Part shown: in pieces, positions 1 to 12,500 of the stretch
Layout: each line of letters opens with the position of its first letter
How positions within the stretch are numbered: the stretch's first letter is position 1
From: Lytechinus pictus
Taxonomy: Eukaryota > Echinodermata > Echinoidea > Temnopleuroida > Toxopneustidae
DNA length: 64,000 nucleotides
Reading direction: 5' to 3'
Assembly: GCF_037042905.1 (NCBI RefSeq)
Contig: NC_087261.1
Span: forward strand, 24,448,317 to 24,512,316
Made by a program: the position numbers and the translations under genes
The notes under the pieces: generated by a model
Database searches by the model: none
Told to the model about the DNA's origin: nothing
The model's input: the letters and a program-made list of their open reading frames with translations, nothing else

Positions 1-494
1 TGTTTTCTTCATCCCCCCCCCCCCCCCCCTTTAGCTCCCAATTTTTTAAGCTTCATATTCTTAGCTTTTGTTTGTTAATGATTCCTTTTATTTTCATGTT
101 ATCCCAATTACTGGTTACTTTCTTTTTTACTTGGAACATTCCAAATGCATTTGCCCCTTCTCAAAAGACCTCACTCTTATCCTGTCTAGGTCAATTTTTC
201 TAGGGGGTTTCATTCCCAGGGTTTGCTTTTTTTTTTTTTTAATATAACCATTTTTTTTTACCTACATGTGCAGTTGTAAATGTATCTACAACACTCTACC
301 TCTCTCTGTTGGCCTTATTCCTTGTTTTTCTTGATTTTTAATTTAGTAAGCAGGGATTAAAGTCTTTTATAGCAATGTCTTACACATTGCAACCTGTCTA
401 TAGTGACCACCTTACTACAAAGACCATCTTGGGGTTTCTCCTGCAAATGTGCGTTGTTGTTACTTAATTTCTTTTTCTTTCTTTTTCCCCCCAG
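1..494 (+). other. Intron sequence upstream of the PR exon
   Basis: T-rich non-coding sequence with a C17 run near position 14 and no convincing coding frame. It is presumably the intron preceding the 495-579 exon. The long pyrimidine tract before 494 serves as that exon's acceptor tract. Confidence 0.6.
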
Positions 495-579
495 CCAATT
501 TCACCCCACACAGAACTCAAAGTGTGGTATGCATCGGACTATGCCAAGCTTCTCAACTCACACGTACTCGGAAGGCAGG
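495..579 (+). CDS. Exon: C-terminal end of PR/SET domain
   Basis: The acceptor is a pyrimidine run ending CCCCCCAG at 481-494 and the donor is GG|GTAAGTTAGG at 580. The exon is 85 bases, open in one frame, and gives [12 protein letters not shown] then [16 protein letters not shown]. The ELxVWY..(E/D)YA pattern is characteristic of the last strand of PR domains in the PRDM family. It starts in phase 0 and ends in phase 1. The rest of the PR domain must lie upstream of the window. Confidence 0.8.
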
Positions 580-3500
580 GTAAGTTAGGCATAGGGCATG
601 TTTGGGTGACATGGATAGTCACCAAAAATAAGGGGCACATCCCTCTTCCCCCCCCCCCCCCCCCCACCCCCAGAAACACTGCTTTAGGTTGGTTAGGGGT
701 CAATTCTCTCCCATGCCCTGTTACACAAAACTAAGTGAGTGATTTTAGGGTTGACTTTTATGATTGATCATACACAGTAATCTTCGAAGAAATTTACCCC
801 ATAATCAATCACTAAATCTTATAAAAGCTAATTGTGTGTGCGCATTTTATCCCCCTGTCTGATGTCATCCGTATCATATTGGGCTCATCTTCAAAGTAAC
901 TTGAAATTATAACAAGGGGTCACTTCCAGCGAGAAATGATAACAGAACATTCAGCAAGGGCTGCCTTTGAGTTTTCTTATGTCCTTTGCTCAAAAGCTCT
1001 CTGGTTCGTATTATGAACTCGGGTTTAAATTAAACCCTGGTTTAAAGTTGTGGTTTAACTATGGAGAGCCGATTGGGGCACAAATCCCCAACAGTACACA
1101 TCCAATTCATTAACTCGAATGACACTCAAAATGATCATAATTGTCAAGGAATGATACCTGAAGTGTTTTTATTCATTATGAAAGCAAAAGGAAACAAAGT
1201 AGCAAACATAACAAATATACAATATAACAGAATTTTCGAATTTCAGGCTCCCCATAATTTTAACACAGAGTTAAGACAATGGTCTAAGTTAAACCCGACT
1301 TCAGAATACGGGCCTCTGTCTCTCCATCATCCACATTGTCTAGTCCTGTCGGGTTCTTTTTATCCTTTTTTTTTCTTGGCTCACCAATGTCAACTTTTCA
1401 ACAAGGGCCTGTCACACTATGTCAATCATCGTGTAAACATTCTTTTTACGATTGATTGCATGGACTACAATGTTCAATTATTGTTGTAAAAGAAGCATGC
1501 GATTAGTTGTTAACCTTTCTTTCATGTATCCCTGATGATCATCATTAATGGGAAAGCATTGTTGAACATTGAATGTTTTTAATGTTCCTATAGGTGCTCT
1601 TTGCTCAAACACTCTCCATTTGGTTCTTTTCATCCTTCTTTTTTCTTGGCTCGCTCCAAAGTGACGTAAACTTTTCAAACCAGGTGATCATCGCTAATCG
1701 GAAATGATCGTTTTGCAGCGAGTGCTTTGAATTTCCATGTGATACCGTGCCAAAGGTTATTTTTGTTGCTTTAGGAACCGGTCCAGTTGGCTGCCAGTCT
1801 CAGTTCTATGAATGGAAATCGTTTAAGGTCACGCAAGAGTCAGGGATCGGGGAAACATTCTAAAAAAGGCGGCTATTTCTTCGCAAACGAGCCAAATACT
1901 ATTACTGACTACTACAACTATTCTAGTATGGTTTAACACCCTCATTTCTTTAGCTGTAAAATGTGCTGTTAGCCTGATTTACTTCAAAGCAAATGTGTCA
2001 GTTAAGGCGGCAGAACTTTTGGGCGGGGGGAGGGGGTGGGGGGCAGGGGGAGATGTTGCAGGGGTGGGGGTAAAATGCACTGTCATGAAAAGTTGAATGC
2101 CATGCTTGTACATACATGTAAACATGAAAAATAGGCCCTGAATATTGGCACAGTAAAAATACTGTTTAAAATCTTTATACAATGCTCTTTACTTTATGGA
2201 CCTTACATTTGTTGTTTAACTAATAACCATGCTTTCAAGAATTAATTATAAAAACATCATACTTTGTTGTTAAACATTTGTACACCTGTTTAAACTTTTT
2301 TTAACAACTACTATAAGGTTCATATAGTTAACCTCATTGGATAAAAATTTTAATCAGTGTTTTTACTGTCTGGGTATCCTTTGATCTCAAGGACTGTAAA
2401 CATGTATATTTTAATATGATTTTTCCCCACACTAAACAATTCTAAAAAAATTAATATACTTTTTACACTTATATTGGCTGTTGAAACGAATACCTTTTTA
2501 CATGCTTTTTTGTGTATGATAGGGAAAATATAACACGGGGTCTGCGGTGATCTGAATTGCTCAAAGGAGCCCTGGAAAGCCCCCATTCATTGCAATGTTA
2601 ATGCTTATCCAATGTTGCAGATTTTAGTCAGTAACTTGTGAAAAGTAGCCCCTGATATAGATATATGGACTGCTTTGAGAGGCATGGTTGTTTCTAGAGG
2701 CTCAAGGGGACCGCAACGCGACTATGCCCGAGCGCATGGTCGGGCCGGTGCGGTACCCGTGAGCCGAAAGAAACAACCATGTCTCGGAATATCAAAGCAG
2801 TCCATATATATTTTATGAACCGAATTAAACGTTAGATATAGGGTCTAGTCTAAACTGTTAGGCCTAATGTTGAATTTAACGTTAACGTTAAATTCGACAA
2901 TTGTAATAATTAGTTTTCTTCCCTACCTTCAAATTAGATAAGCTAATAAAAGGCAATAGTTCTTGGATAACATCTATATAATAATGATAAGCATCAATGA
3001 CGCAATAAGGAAATGTTGAATTAAAGATAATAACAAGGAAACCATTGTCATTATTATACCCAGGGTGCTACATAAGCACTTGCCCGATTGCCCGGGGCAA
3101 GTAAAAGTTAGAGTTGGGCAAGTGTTTTGAAGTAAAGGCCAAAACTACTTGCCCAATTTGGGCAAGCAAAATTCTCACAGAAAAATGACCAAAATGAGGG
3201 TCGATGATATCGACTCTAATTTTGGTCATGGCAGGCAAGATAAAATCACTTTGGAAAAAGAAATGCAATAACAAGGTACCGGTAGATCAGTTCAACTTCA
3301 TGTCAAAAAGAGAGAAAAAGGTCAATGGTTTATAAAACCGCAAAACTTTCTTTTGAAGAGGTGAAAGATTTTTTTTCAAGGATATTTTGGGGCAAGTGTA
3401 ATAGATTTTTGGGCAAGTATACTCCAACTATTGAAAAATCTACTTGCCCAGCTGGGCAGGTGCTTCTAAAAAGTTATGTAGCACCCTCTTATACCCCCAA

Positions 3501-6500
3501 AATTAATTCAGCGTTCAAAGAGTTGAGTAAAGATCAAGTAGAAGTACCTGTATATTCTTTAGCTGAAATATATGATATAATTGAAGTATTTCATTTTTTA
3601 TTTGAACCTGAAAACGTATACTTGGTTTAAAAGGACGCAGATTGCCATGTTGTTAATTATAGGAAGTAGTTCCGGAAACTTTCGGCAACCCCAAGAAAAC
3701 AAGCCGGCTTTCTTCTATTTATATCAGTCCAGTGCAGGCTGGAAGCGTCGCCTTTAAGCCCCGTTTCTACTGAAGCTTTGCGGGGCTTTACCAACGTGTG
3801 AATCACCCCCCATTCAATGTCACTTGTATTAGCAGTGGATCTGCGTGATTGATGTAGTACTTATCTTGGTTTGTTTCCCATTCGTTGACAATATCCAAAT
3901 GTAGTTAGTCATTTGAATAAAACGTTCACGATATGTGCAAATTATCCATTACCAGAGGCAACTTTATTCTCATTTAACCTGTAGACTACCATTTTGTTCT
4001 AAACCTATAATAAAATAAAGTGAACACTCTTTTATCATGCTTCCCAAAATCTTCATGTTCTGGAGCTGTAGAAATTTAAAAAAATACAGATTAGAATGAT
4101 AAAATTAAATGCACACATACTGTACCCATCTGTATCGCATCACCATATTTCGCTGGTTGCAAATTGATTGAAAAAAAATATACTAATGTTCTTACATTTG
4201 AACTGTCATGGACACATCAAAATAAAATGTCTTTCCATGCGCACTAGCAAATTCGATAACTTTAAAAAAGTAGAAAATGCATCAATGAAATACTAGTGTT
4301 GCCAATTTGGTCAAATGAAGAAGAATGTTTCATTGGGAGGTATTAACGTTTGGTAAAGTTTAAAATAAGTATAATGAGGCCTTTCAACAGGCATGATGCA
4401 ATACTGCTTGTATGTGTGATATTGCAAAAGTATGTAATTGATTGTTGTGCTATTTTTGTACACAGGAACTTTCATGTAGAATGCTATTTTAGGTTAAATT
4501 TTACGATTATTGGTTAATTAGATCAAGCAGAGAAGAGTTATAAAAATATGCAGCAAACATCTGTTGGATTGTGAATTATCTCGATGTGCACGCTGCTTTT
4601 TCTTGATAAAAACAGATTTTTGTAGGAGATTGTTGAAAATCGCCGTGAAATTTGGCACAAAAACAAAACCAGGGCTTTTATAAAACTATTCTGTTGTTTT
4701 GATTTAAGTTTAGTTACTCTGTTCTGTGAATAAGAGAAGAAATTATTAAAGGGTTTGTGTGTGTGTCTTCTTCAGGGTCGTTAGTCATGTAACATATTAG
4801 TTCAATTAAGTTTGAATTATCGGAGTATGAGTAATTAGAGTGTTCACATTTTTGGTGATTGTTTCATTTCGGAAGAGGCTCTTTTGCAGTGCAACTATGC
4901 ATAATTAACATGGACTCAACATAGATGTTTGTAGTTATATTACTGATAAAATTATGTTTTTAATATCATCAGTCCTGCTTATAATGAGTGTTGCTAATAT
5001 GACATTAATAATACTTTTGAAATTTTCAAGAATTATTCTTTATAAGACCATGCCAAAGATAAGACATGATCAATGATATAATCAATTGATATATGAATGC
5101 CTCAATGAATAAAAAAGAGTAATATTGAGTAGATTTATAAATTTGAAAATTAATAAATATATGCTAATGAATGAATAATTAAGTAAATCAAAGAAATTGA
5201 CAGGTGAATTCATAAATTAATGAATAATCAACTTTTATTCAATTAAGATGAAGGTAATTTATATTTTGTTAGTTGTTTATTTTGCTTGCTCGCTTTCCTT
5301 CTCTATAATAATTGAGCATCGGAAAATGCCATTCACTGTAGGACTTTACTACTCTGTTTTATTGCTCATTATCAGATCATTTCTTTATTTCCCAACTGTC
5401 TGTCTTCTATTTCCGCTGTCACTCTCACAATGATACGAGGGCTATATGCCATTTAACTTGTTGCTTTTTTTTCCAAGTGTAAACCACAAGTATCAATACT
5501 TCATATTATCTTATTTCCTAGCGTTAAGTGTGCTCTAATCATCCAAATTTCCTCTCCATCTGTGCACACACACACATTCAATAGCTTTTTTACTCGGTCC
5601 ATATGTACGTTCACATTTCCATTATAGCTACTGTACCTAGTTAGCTACCAAGTAGGCATGTGTACACTGTGTGTACCTCAACAGGGGGCTGTGCGCCACA
5701 TGTTCTTGCGCACCGTGAATGGTAGTCATTGTGGCAGTGGAAACGTATCCTTCCATCCTCTATGTACATTATTTTCAAACTTAAAAAGGTCTCATAACCT
5801 GCGAATGTACATGTACTTATCACATAATGTAGCTGATCACTCTGGGGCTCGTTCCCATAGCTATGATGTGTGCAAGAACTGCTTGATGAGGTACTGGCAT
5901 GCCTATGACAATGGGTTGTGCGTGCTGCGCATGTGTAACTTCTACACATCGTAGCAGCAGGGAGGGCAATCCCTCTAGGTGCTTGGGTGCATCTATGCAC
6001 CATGCAGATCAGTATCACCATAGAAGTAAATAAGTGCCGAGTGACGGGCACACCTCGGGAGAATACTCTGGCTCGGAACTTGGACTTGCCTTTCCGCCGT
6101 CGTAGTTTAGCAACTTCATTAGCCGCTACAAGAGTTTCGCTAATTTTCGCTTCCCGAACCGAACGCAAACTTGTTGACGTTCTCATTTCCCCCCAGGTGT
6201 TCACTGTCTATGAGCTCCCGAACCCTGGGAACTTTGACTTTGTTTATGTCAGACTTTCAATGGGAAATTCATGTTAGAAGTCCATAACATGGTTGCTTCA
6301 TTGTATTTTTATGTCAATTCTTTCAGTCAGTGGTGGTCTCAGCTTGCCTTATTACTATCTTTGTTCAGAGCTGAAAAATATTTTGTTATTTGCTATGCCT
6401 TTGGCTCCTATTATTTTACGTTGATCAATTTTATTTGTTTGAAATATTGAAAATAGTGAAGTGAATTCCAGGTTTTTAATCTTTATATGGAAAGAGGCAG

Positions 6501-9500
6501 AAACAGGGATAAAGAGAATCTTGAATAACCCCCCTTAATTCATTCATTTGAAACAAATAAGGATACCACTTTTCTGACATCAGTCCCAATAATGGCATCT
6601 CAGTATTTAGTGAGAATGGACCAACAATCTCTATTTTTTTTAGATTCATTCAGTTGATTTGATAAAAAAAAAGTGGTAAATGAAAAACTGTCAAGACAAT
6701 AATGTCCAATTTAAAAAAAATGATACTGTTAAACATGAAGTCTTCCTCTGGTAACTAGCATACTTGAATTATACCGAATGATTTTTTTTTCTTAAAGAGT
6801 ACTCAGTTAATAGCCAAATAATTGTAGCATTGTGGTTGTAAAAGAAATTCCAACAAATGATAATACACATGTCCTTTTTTGCTTTTCTGCAATATCTAAC
6901 TTCAGTTTACTAATTTCTGACTTAGTTATCAATATTTACCATTCCGATTGCAAGATATAATCCACTGTATGTTGGTATTCATAATGTATAGAGGATTCTT
7001 GAGTATTGCTGCCACGGCTAGAGGTTTTTTCTTATCATTTTACTTTTGATTAATAAACCCCTCAAAAAAAGTTTCGAAATCTGTGTTTGGCCATTAATTT
7101 CTCCCAACTCCCAATTTTACACAATGCATATTTTACATCATTCAAAAGATCATTTAATTCTCTTTAAAATGGTACCATGCTCGTTATGATCATGCCATCA
7201 CGAAAAGAGCAGGATTCAAAAGTGTTGGATGAGGTCTGAATGGAAAAGCTGCAAATTGAGCAAAAAGAGTTTGGAAATCTGAGTTTGGCCATTAAATTTT
7301 CCCAACTCCCAATTTTAAACAATGCATCTTTGATATCATTCAAAAGATCATTTAATATTAATTACACATTGATATATTTACTAGAGCCGAGGAGGGAATA
7401 TCGATCAAAGTCAGATTTCCAAACTTTTTTTGAGGAGTTTAGATAGATCCCCAATTTGAACAGGTCCACATACAGTGGGCCAAGGGTACCCAGCAAAAAC
7501 ATTCATGGCTGCAATGCAATGTGCAAGATGATGGATGGGTTCCTAATGTAAATAGGGCCACTTAAAACAGGGCTCAGGAATGAGAGCAGAACTGACGATT
7601 CACAATGTGAACAAGGCTGCTGAAAATGGTGCTCTGGAATGAGACGAGTCCTGATGGTCGACAATGTGGACAGGGCCACTAATAAAACGTTGCTCAGGAA
7701 TGCAAGCAGTACTACAATGTGAACAGGGCTGCTTCAAAAAAAGGGACTATAAAAAGGAATTACGGATGGGTCAGCAATGTGAACAGGGATAAAACCAGGC
7801 TCAAGAATTACCGCAGCACTGATGGGTCGTCAATGTGAACAGGGCGACTTACACCGAGCTCAGGGAGGCGGGTGACTAAGGCAGGAAAGCAACGTAACCG
7901 CAAGTGTTCTGGCATGGTAGAGTTTGTGGGTCAATCATGGTGACGAAGCGTTTCGTCACTCCCCCCGATCCAGGGGAGGCCGTTGGGTCCAGATCAGTGT
8001 GGTGACCGTGCATGTCGTCGCACAAGGTGCATTCACACTTTTGAAGAGGAATTTTTAAATGGGCAGGGTTGGCAATTTCCCGGGAAATTTAGGTATTTCC
8101 CGCATAGGTGGGAAATACGGGGAGGGGGGACGTGTAAATGCTGTGAAGTATTTAAGATGTACAGCCCTGGTGGGTGTTTCATAAAGCTGTTCGTAAGTTA
8201 AGAGCGACTTTAAGAATGACTGGTGATCCCTTCTTGTGGTAAATGTTATAATAAATTGGCGATGGTTTACTTTACTAAGCGCTTAAGAAAGGATCACCAG
8301 TCGTTCTTAAAGTCGCTCTTAACTTACAAACAGCTTTATGAAACGGCCCCCAGGAGGTACAGGTGGGCGCTAGAATATGCTTGGGAATTACCTGGGGCCT
8401 TGTTGCTTAAAAGTTACTATCATGGTAACTTTGGCATCTAGTGGTAACTATCATGGTAACGCTGATCAACAGTCAGTCAGATTCAAGGATTTCATGCTAG
8501 TTACCATAATGGTATTATGGGCAATGCCTGAAAATATTCAAGAAATATTTTGTAGTGAATCCACAACTATTTCCCATCTTCCTCAAACAGAGGCTGTATT
8601 TATTAACCGGCATTCAAAACCAGTATTTCCTACTCTGGCCAACCCTGACAATAGGGTTTACATCCGGCTTCTTAATGGAATTTGATTGTAAAGGAGCTGT
8701 ATACCGCAAAGCAAGAAATATACAGAGAAATTATTACAGGGATTGGTCAAGGTGAATCCCCCACCCTACTTTTCTTTTCAAATACCCCTTCCCTCCCCCC
8801 CCCCCTCATCCGCAAACAGAGTTCGAAGGGTACTTGTAAACAAGAGAGTGTTTCATCAACATTTCTCACCTGACAAGTTGTCAGATAGGACTACTTTCCT
8901 TGATTTTGATTGGCTGAGAGCCACAGTTTTTTTTTTACTGGTAACTCTCACGTAAAACATACTTTGATAAAAACATCAGATAATTCCTGTCATGAATTGA
9001 TACCTGAGAATTACTGTTTGGTCAGAGGAATTTGACCATACGCATACTATACTGGTTGCACCTTTTTTTTCTGTGACATTTAGCGACCATTGCCCTAATC
9101 GTAATCTTTGCGTTATTCTAAACCCTAAACTTAATCCTGACTCTATAGCTTTATAGAAATAAGGAAAAGAGCAATCGTTGCAGCTTTGATAGTGAATTTC
9201 AAATCACCATACTTGGTATGTTTACATGATATCCAAAAAAAAACTTTAATTTAGTTTGGGGACTTCAGTTGGGAAAAGGGTAAAGGGGAGATCCCCCTCC
9301 CCCCTCCTTCCATTTGCTTCTTAAAAGGGTCCTGTGTTGCTTTTTTTATGACGAATCCATTATTTGTTGATGATGTGGTTTGTTGTAATGGTTAATTCTG
9401 TGCAATCTGTCTTTAAATCAGTTATACAATCAGTTGCAAGTACAGTCCAACATTGCTACTATGACGGGCCTACTTTCTCCAGTGTGTTATATCATTAGTC

Positions 9501-12500
9501 ACGAATACAGGTCTCCATTGATATTATGGTTAATCACTTGATGCAATTTGTCTTTTTAATCTCTTTTGCAGTCAGTTATGTAATCAATCAAGTATAGTTC
9601 CAAGTCAAATTCCACAATTGTACTTTCTGCAATTTGTCTTTACAGTTACATAATCTGTCACAAGTGCAGTTCCACATTGCTATTATGATAGATTATACTT
9701 CCTACAATCTGTCTTTAAATCAGTTTGTCACAAGTACAGTTCCACATTGCTATTATTATGATAGATGGTACGTCTTACAATCTGTCTTTAAACCAGTTAC
9801 ATATTATCTGTCACAAACTACAGTTCCACATTGCTTTTAGGATAGATTGTACTTCCTACAATCTGTCTTTAAATCAGCTAGATAATCTGTCACCAGTACA
9901 CTTCTTCATTGATATTGCAGGGCTTGTCGTCAGCAGTGGCCTGGGGCAACCAAAAATGAGAGTTGGGCCACCAAAATTCTGTAAAAGCCCACACCACTTG
10001 GTGGTCCAGTCAGGCTACCAAAGTTTTGATAAATTGTATGGTTTGCTATTGTTTTAGGGCCACCAAATTGGCTTTGTGGGCCACCAAAAATATGAAATTG
10101 ATGATTTTGGTGGACCGATCAGGCCACCAAGAAAGAAGGTAGTGTGGAGCCTTGGATATTATAATTTCTGCTACACAGACAACTTCGGGCATATTCATTA
10201 GTTCGAGAACTTACGCTAAGAAAAGGGTGTGGTTTAGGAGGGTATGATGTTGAAAATACAGTGGTGCTAGAAAGTTAGTGATCCCTACCACGAAATGTCC
10301 TCCTTCATGCTGAGTGTTGAATGTAGACAAAAACACTACAATGTTGGGTGAGCCCAGAGAAACAAACTTTATTGAATGTACATGTACTATTTTATTACCT
10401 GACTTCATATGGCATATAACTTAAACACTTTAAATATGTTCCATTTTTATGGTGAAGTCCACTTTCAGGTATATTGAGGCCTAAACAGGTTCTTGTTAAT
10501 TTACGGGTAATTTGCTTTTCGAGTTGGTTTGAAACCATCTCTTGTCAGTTGTCAGTTGAAACACCCCCGTAATTGTGACTTCTCTCAGGGAAGCATAAGG
10601 GTTGGGTGGGTGGGTGGATGACTCTGCCACCGTGATCACCTGTAGGATTTAAAGGATCAAACTTTCCTAGAAAAAAGTCTGAAATCGTTCGTTGATGATG
10701 AACATCTGCAAGGGCCATGCAGCGTTGGCCGAATGTCAAGTTTCTGCTGTAGACCGTGAAATACTTTGTGGTGTCTTCGACTTAAACAGTGAGTTTTTGC
10801 AACCACTACGCAACAATTTATGTAATGTTGAGAATCTATTGAAAATGGGATGTTGTTTGAAGGTTTGCATGGTGGCATGTACAATCGCTGATGAAAATGC
10901 TCATCAAATCAAAATGAACGGCTTAGAGGTCATTGTCGAAAATTGCTGATTGGGACAGCAGAACATCCTTAGGTTCTAAGCTGACAAAAAAATGCAAATA
11001 TGTTGCTTGTCCAGGTTCCTGGATGACATTGCTCTTTAGATTAACCAATTTTCGACAAAGGCTGCTTTGTCATGCAGAGCTTTTGACAATAGGTTCTCAA
11101 TGTTCCAGGAAGCGTCTGCATAGTGGTTGCGCAAACTTCCTATTTTACTCTGACCCATCAGCCCAGAACCACAGGATCAAAGAATAAGTTCCTTGATTCA
11201 TGGTGTTGTCCTGATTCTATCTCGATCAGAGTGTCATGGATTCAAAAACTACCCCAGCTGTTAATTTCCTTCAGCAAGACAGTTATCCACATTGTGCCGC
11301 ACTCAACCCAGGTGAAGTACCTGGTACCATGTTATTCCTTGACATGCAGAGTGTATCTGCCCATGCATGCAGGATGTGTTATACATGTAGGATACCAACA
11401 CTTGATTGGGAAAATGGTCAGGATAAGAAAAAAGGGTAACTAATTCAAGTTTAGTTTCTTGGAGAGGGGGGTGAATCTACCATGTAATTTCCTTATTTAG
11501 GTGCTTATTAGGGTTCACACAAAGAAACCTGTTAAGAAACAATGCAAAATACTTGGAAATAAGGGATGAATTTTTTCCAACGATTATGAAGGTTGGTTCC
11601 GGAAAAAAAAATGGTTGCCCCAACACCCCTTCTTCATACGATTTGCATTAAATGGGGAAACTATTGATATTCATGCAAGCTGTAATTACTTTCTTGTATT
11701 AAACAGAATCCTTCCTCGTTTCCTGACCGCTTTGAGAGAATAAACACATATCTTTTGACATGATGCGCTACGCCGGTTAGTTTCGGTCTGCGTCATCTAA
11801 CCACAGTTAAATCTGCTTATTGTCGTTGAAAGCCAACATTATCTCACATACATTAATCATCTATATTTCTGATGAGTAATATGCAGTTTGATTTAGCAGC
11901 TGTGCAGAATCATTTGTATCCGGTATCAAAATGTCCCCTGTTACAAATCAGTCTAACACCATTCAATGGTGTATTTCGATTAAAAGTGATGTAGGTCTAC
12001 GTATGTAATTTAATGTGATGTTTAATCCAACACACTCCCCCCACCCCCCATTCCTCAACTAACGGACACAGGTACCCGCAGGGGTTTTACAAAATGCTGT
12101 TTATTGGATTTACAGACTGTTTCAGATTTGATCCTCGGAGACAAACTTTTTTTACATGGGAACTTCATATGGCTATTTTCATATTTTGTATACATGTATG
12201 CCCTCTGATACTATACTTTCCCTTCCTTTTCTGTCTTTTTTTACACCGACATGTGCCATCTTCCTCTTGGTATTAAAGTACACTTGCCCTTTTTCGTTCG
12301 ACTTCTAAGCACATTGTTGGACAGCCCCTGGCTGATCGCATTGCAAAGACATGACGAGTTCATCCCAATCCTGCACCTGTCTCCCTGTCAACTACCCTTC
12401 AACTGTTATGTAATATGGAGAGAAAAGAGATAGAGAGAGAGAGAAAGAGTGGCCGTATACGCCCCCCTTCCCCATGTCACTCCTACTAGTAAGTCCCTGT

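Noticed and set aside
1061-1489. 142-residue open frame
   Set aside because: Low-complexity composition, no motif, and overlaps a decayed foldback near 1400-1530.
1775-1863. Possible exon after TTGTTGCTTTAG in the PRDM/PLAG-like intron
   Set aside because: In the incoming phase it stops after about 29 codons and has no good donor before that. Kept only as a possible alternative end.
3325-3630. 101-residue open frame
   Set aside because: Its 5' half lies inside the 3055-3499 foldback element and it has no recognisable domain.
5641-6277. Overlapping open frames on both strands (187 residues minus, 96-98 residues plus)
   Set aside because: No family resemblance, competing frames on both strands, and a CCCCCCAG at 6190-6197 without a matching donor. 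Not enough to call an exon.
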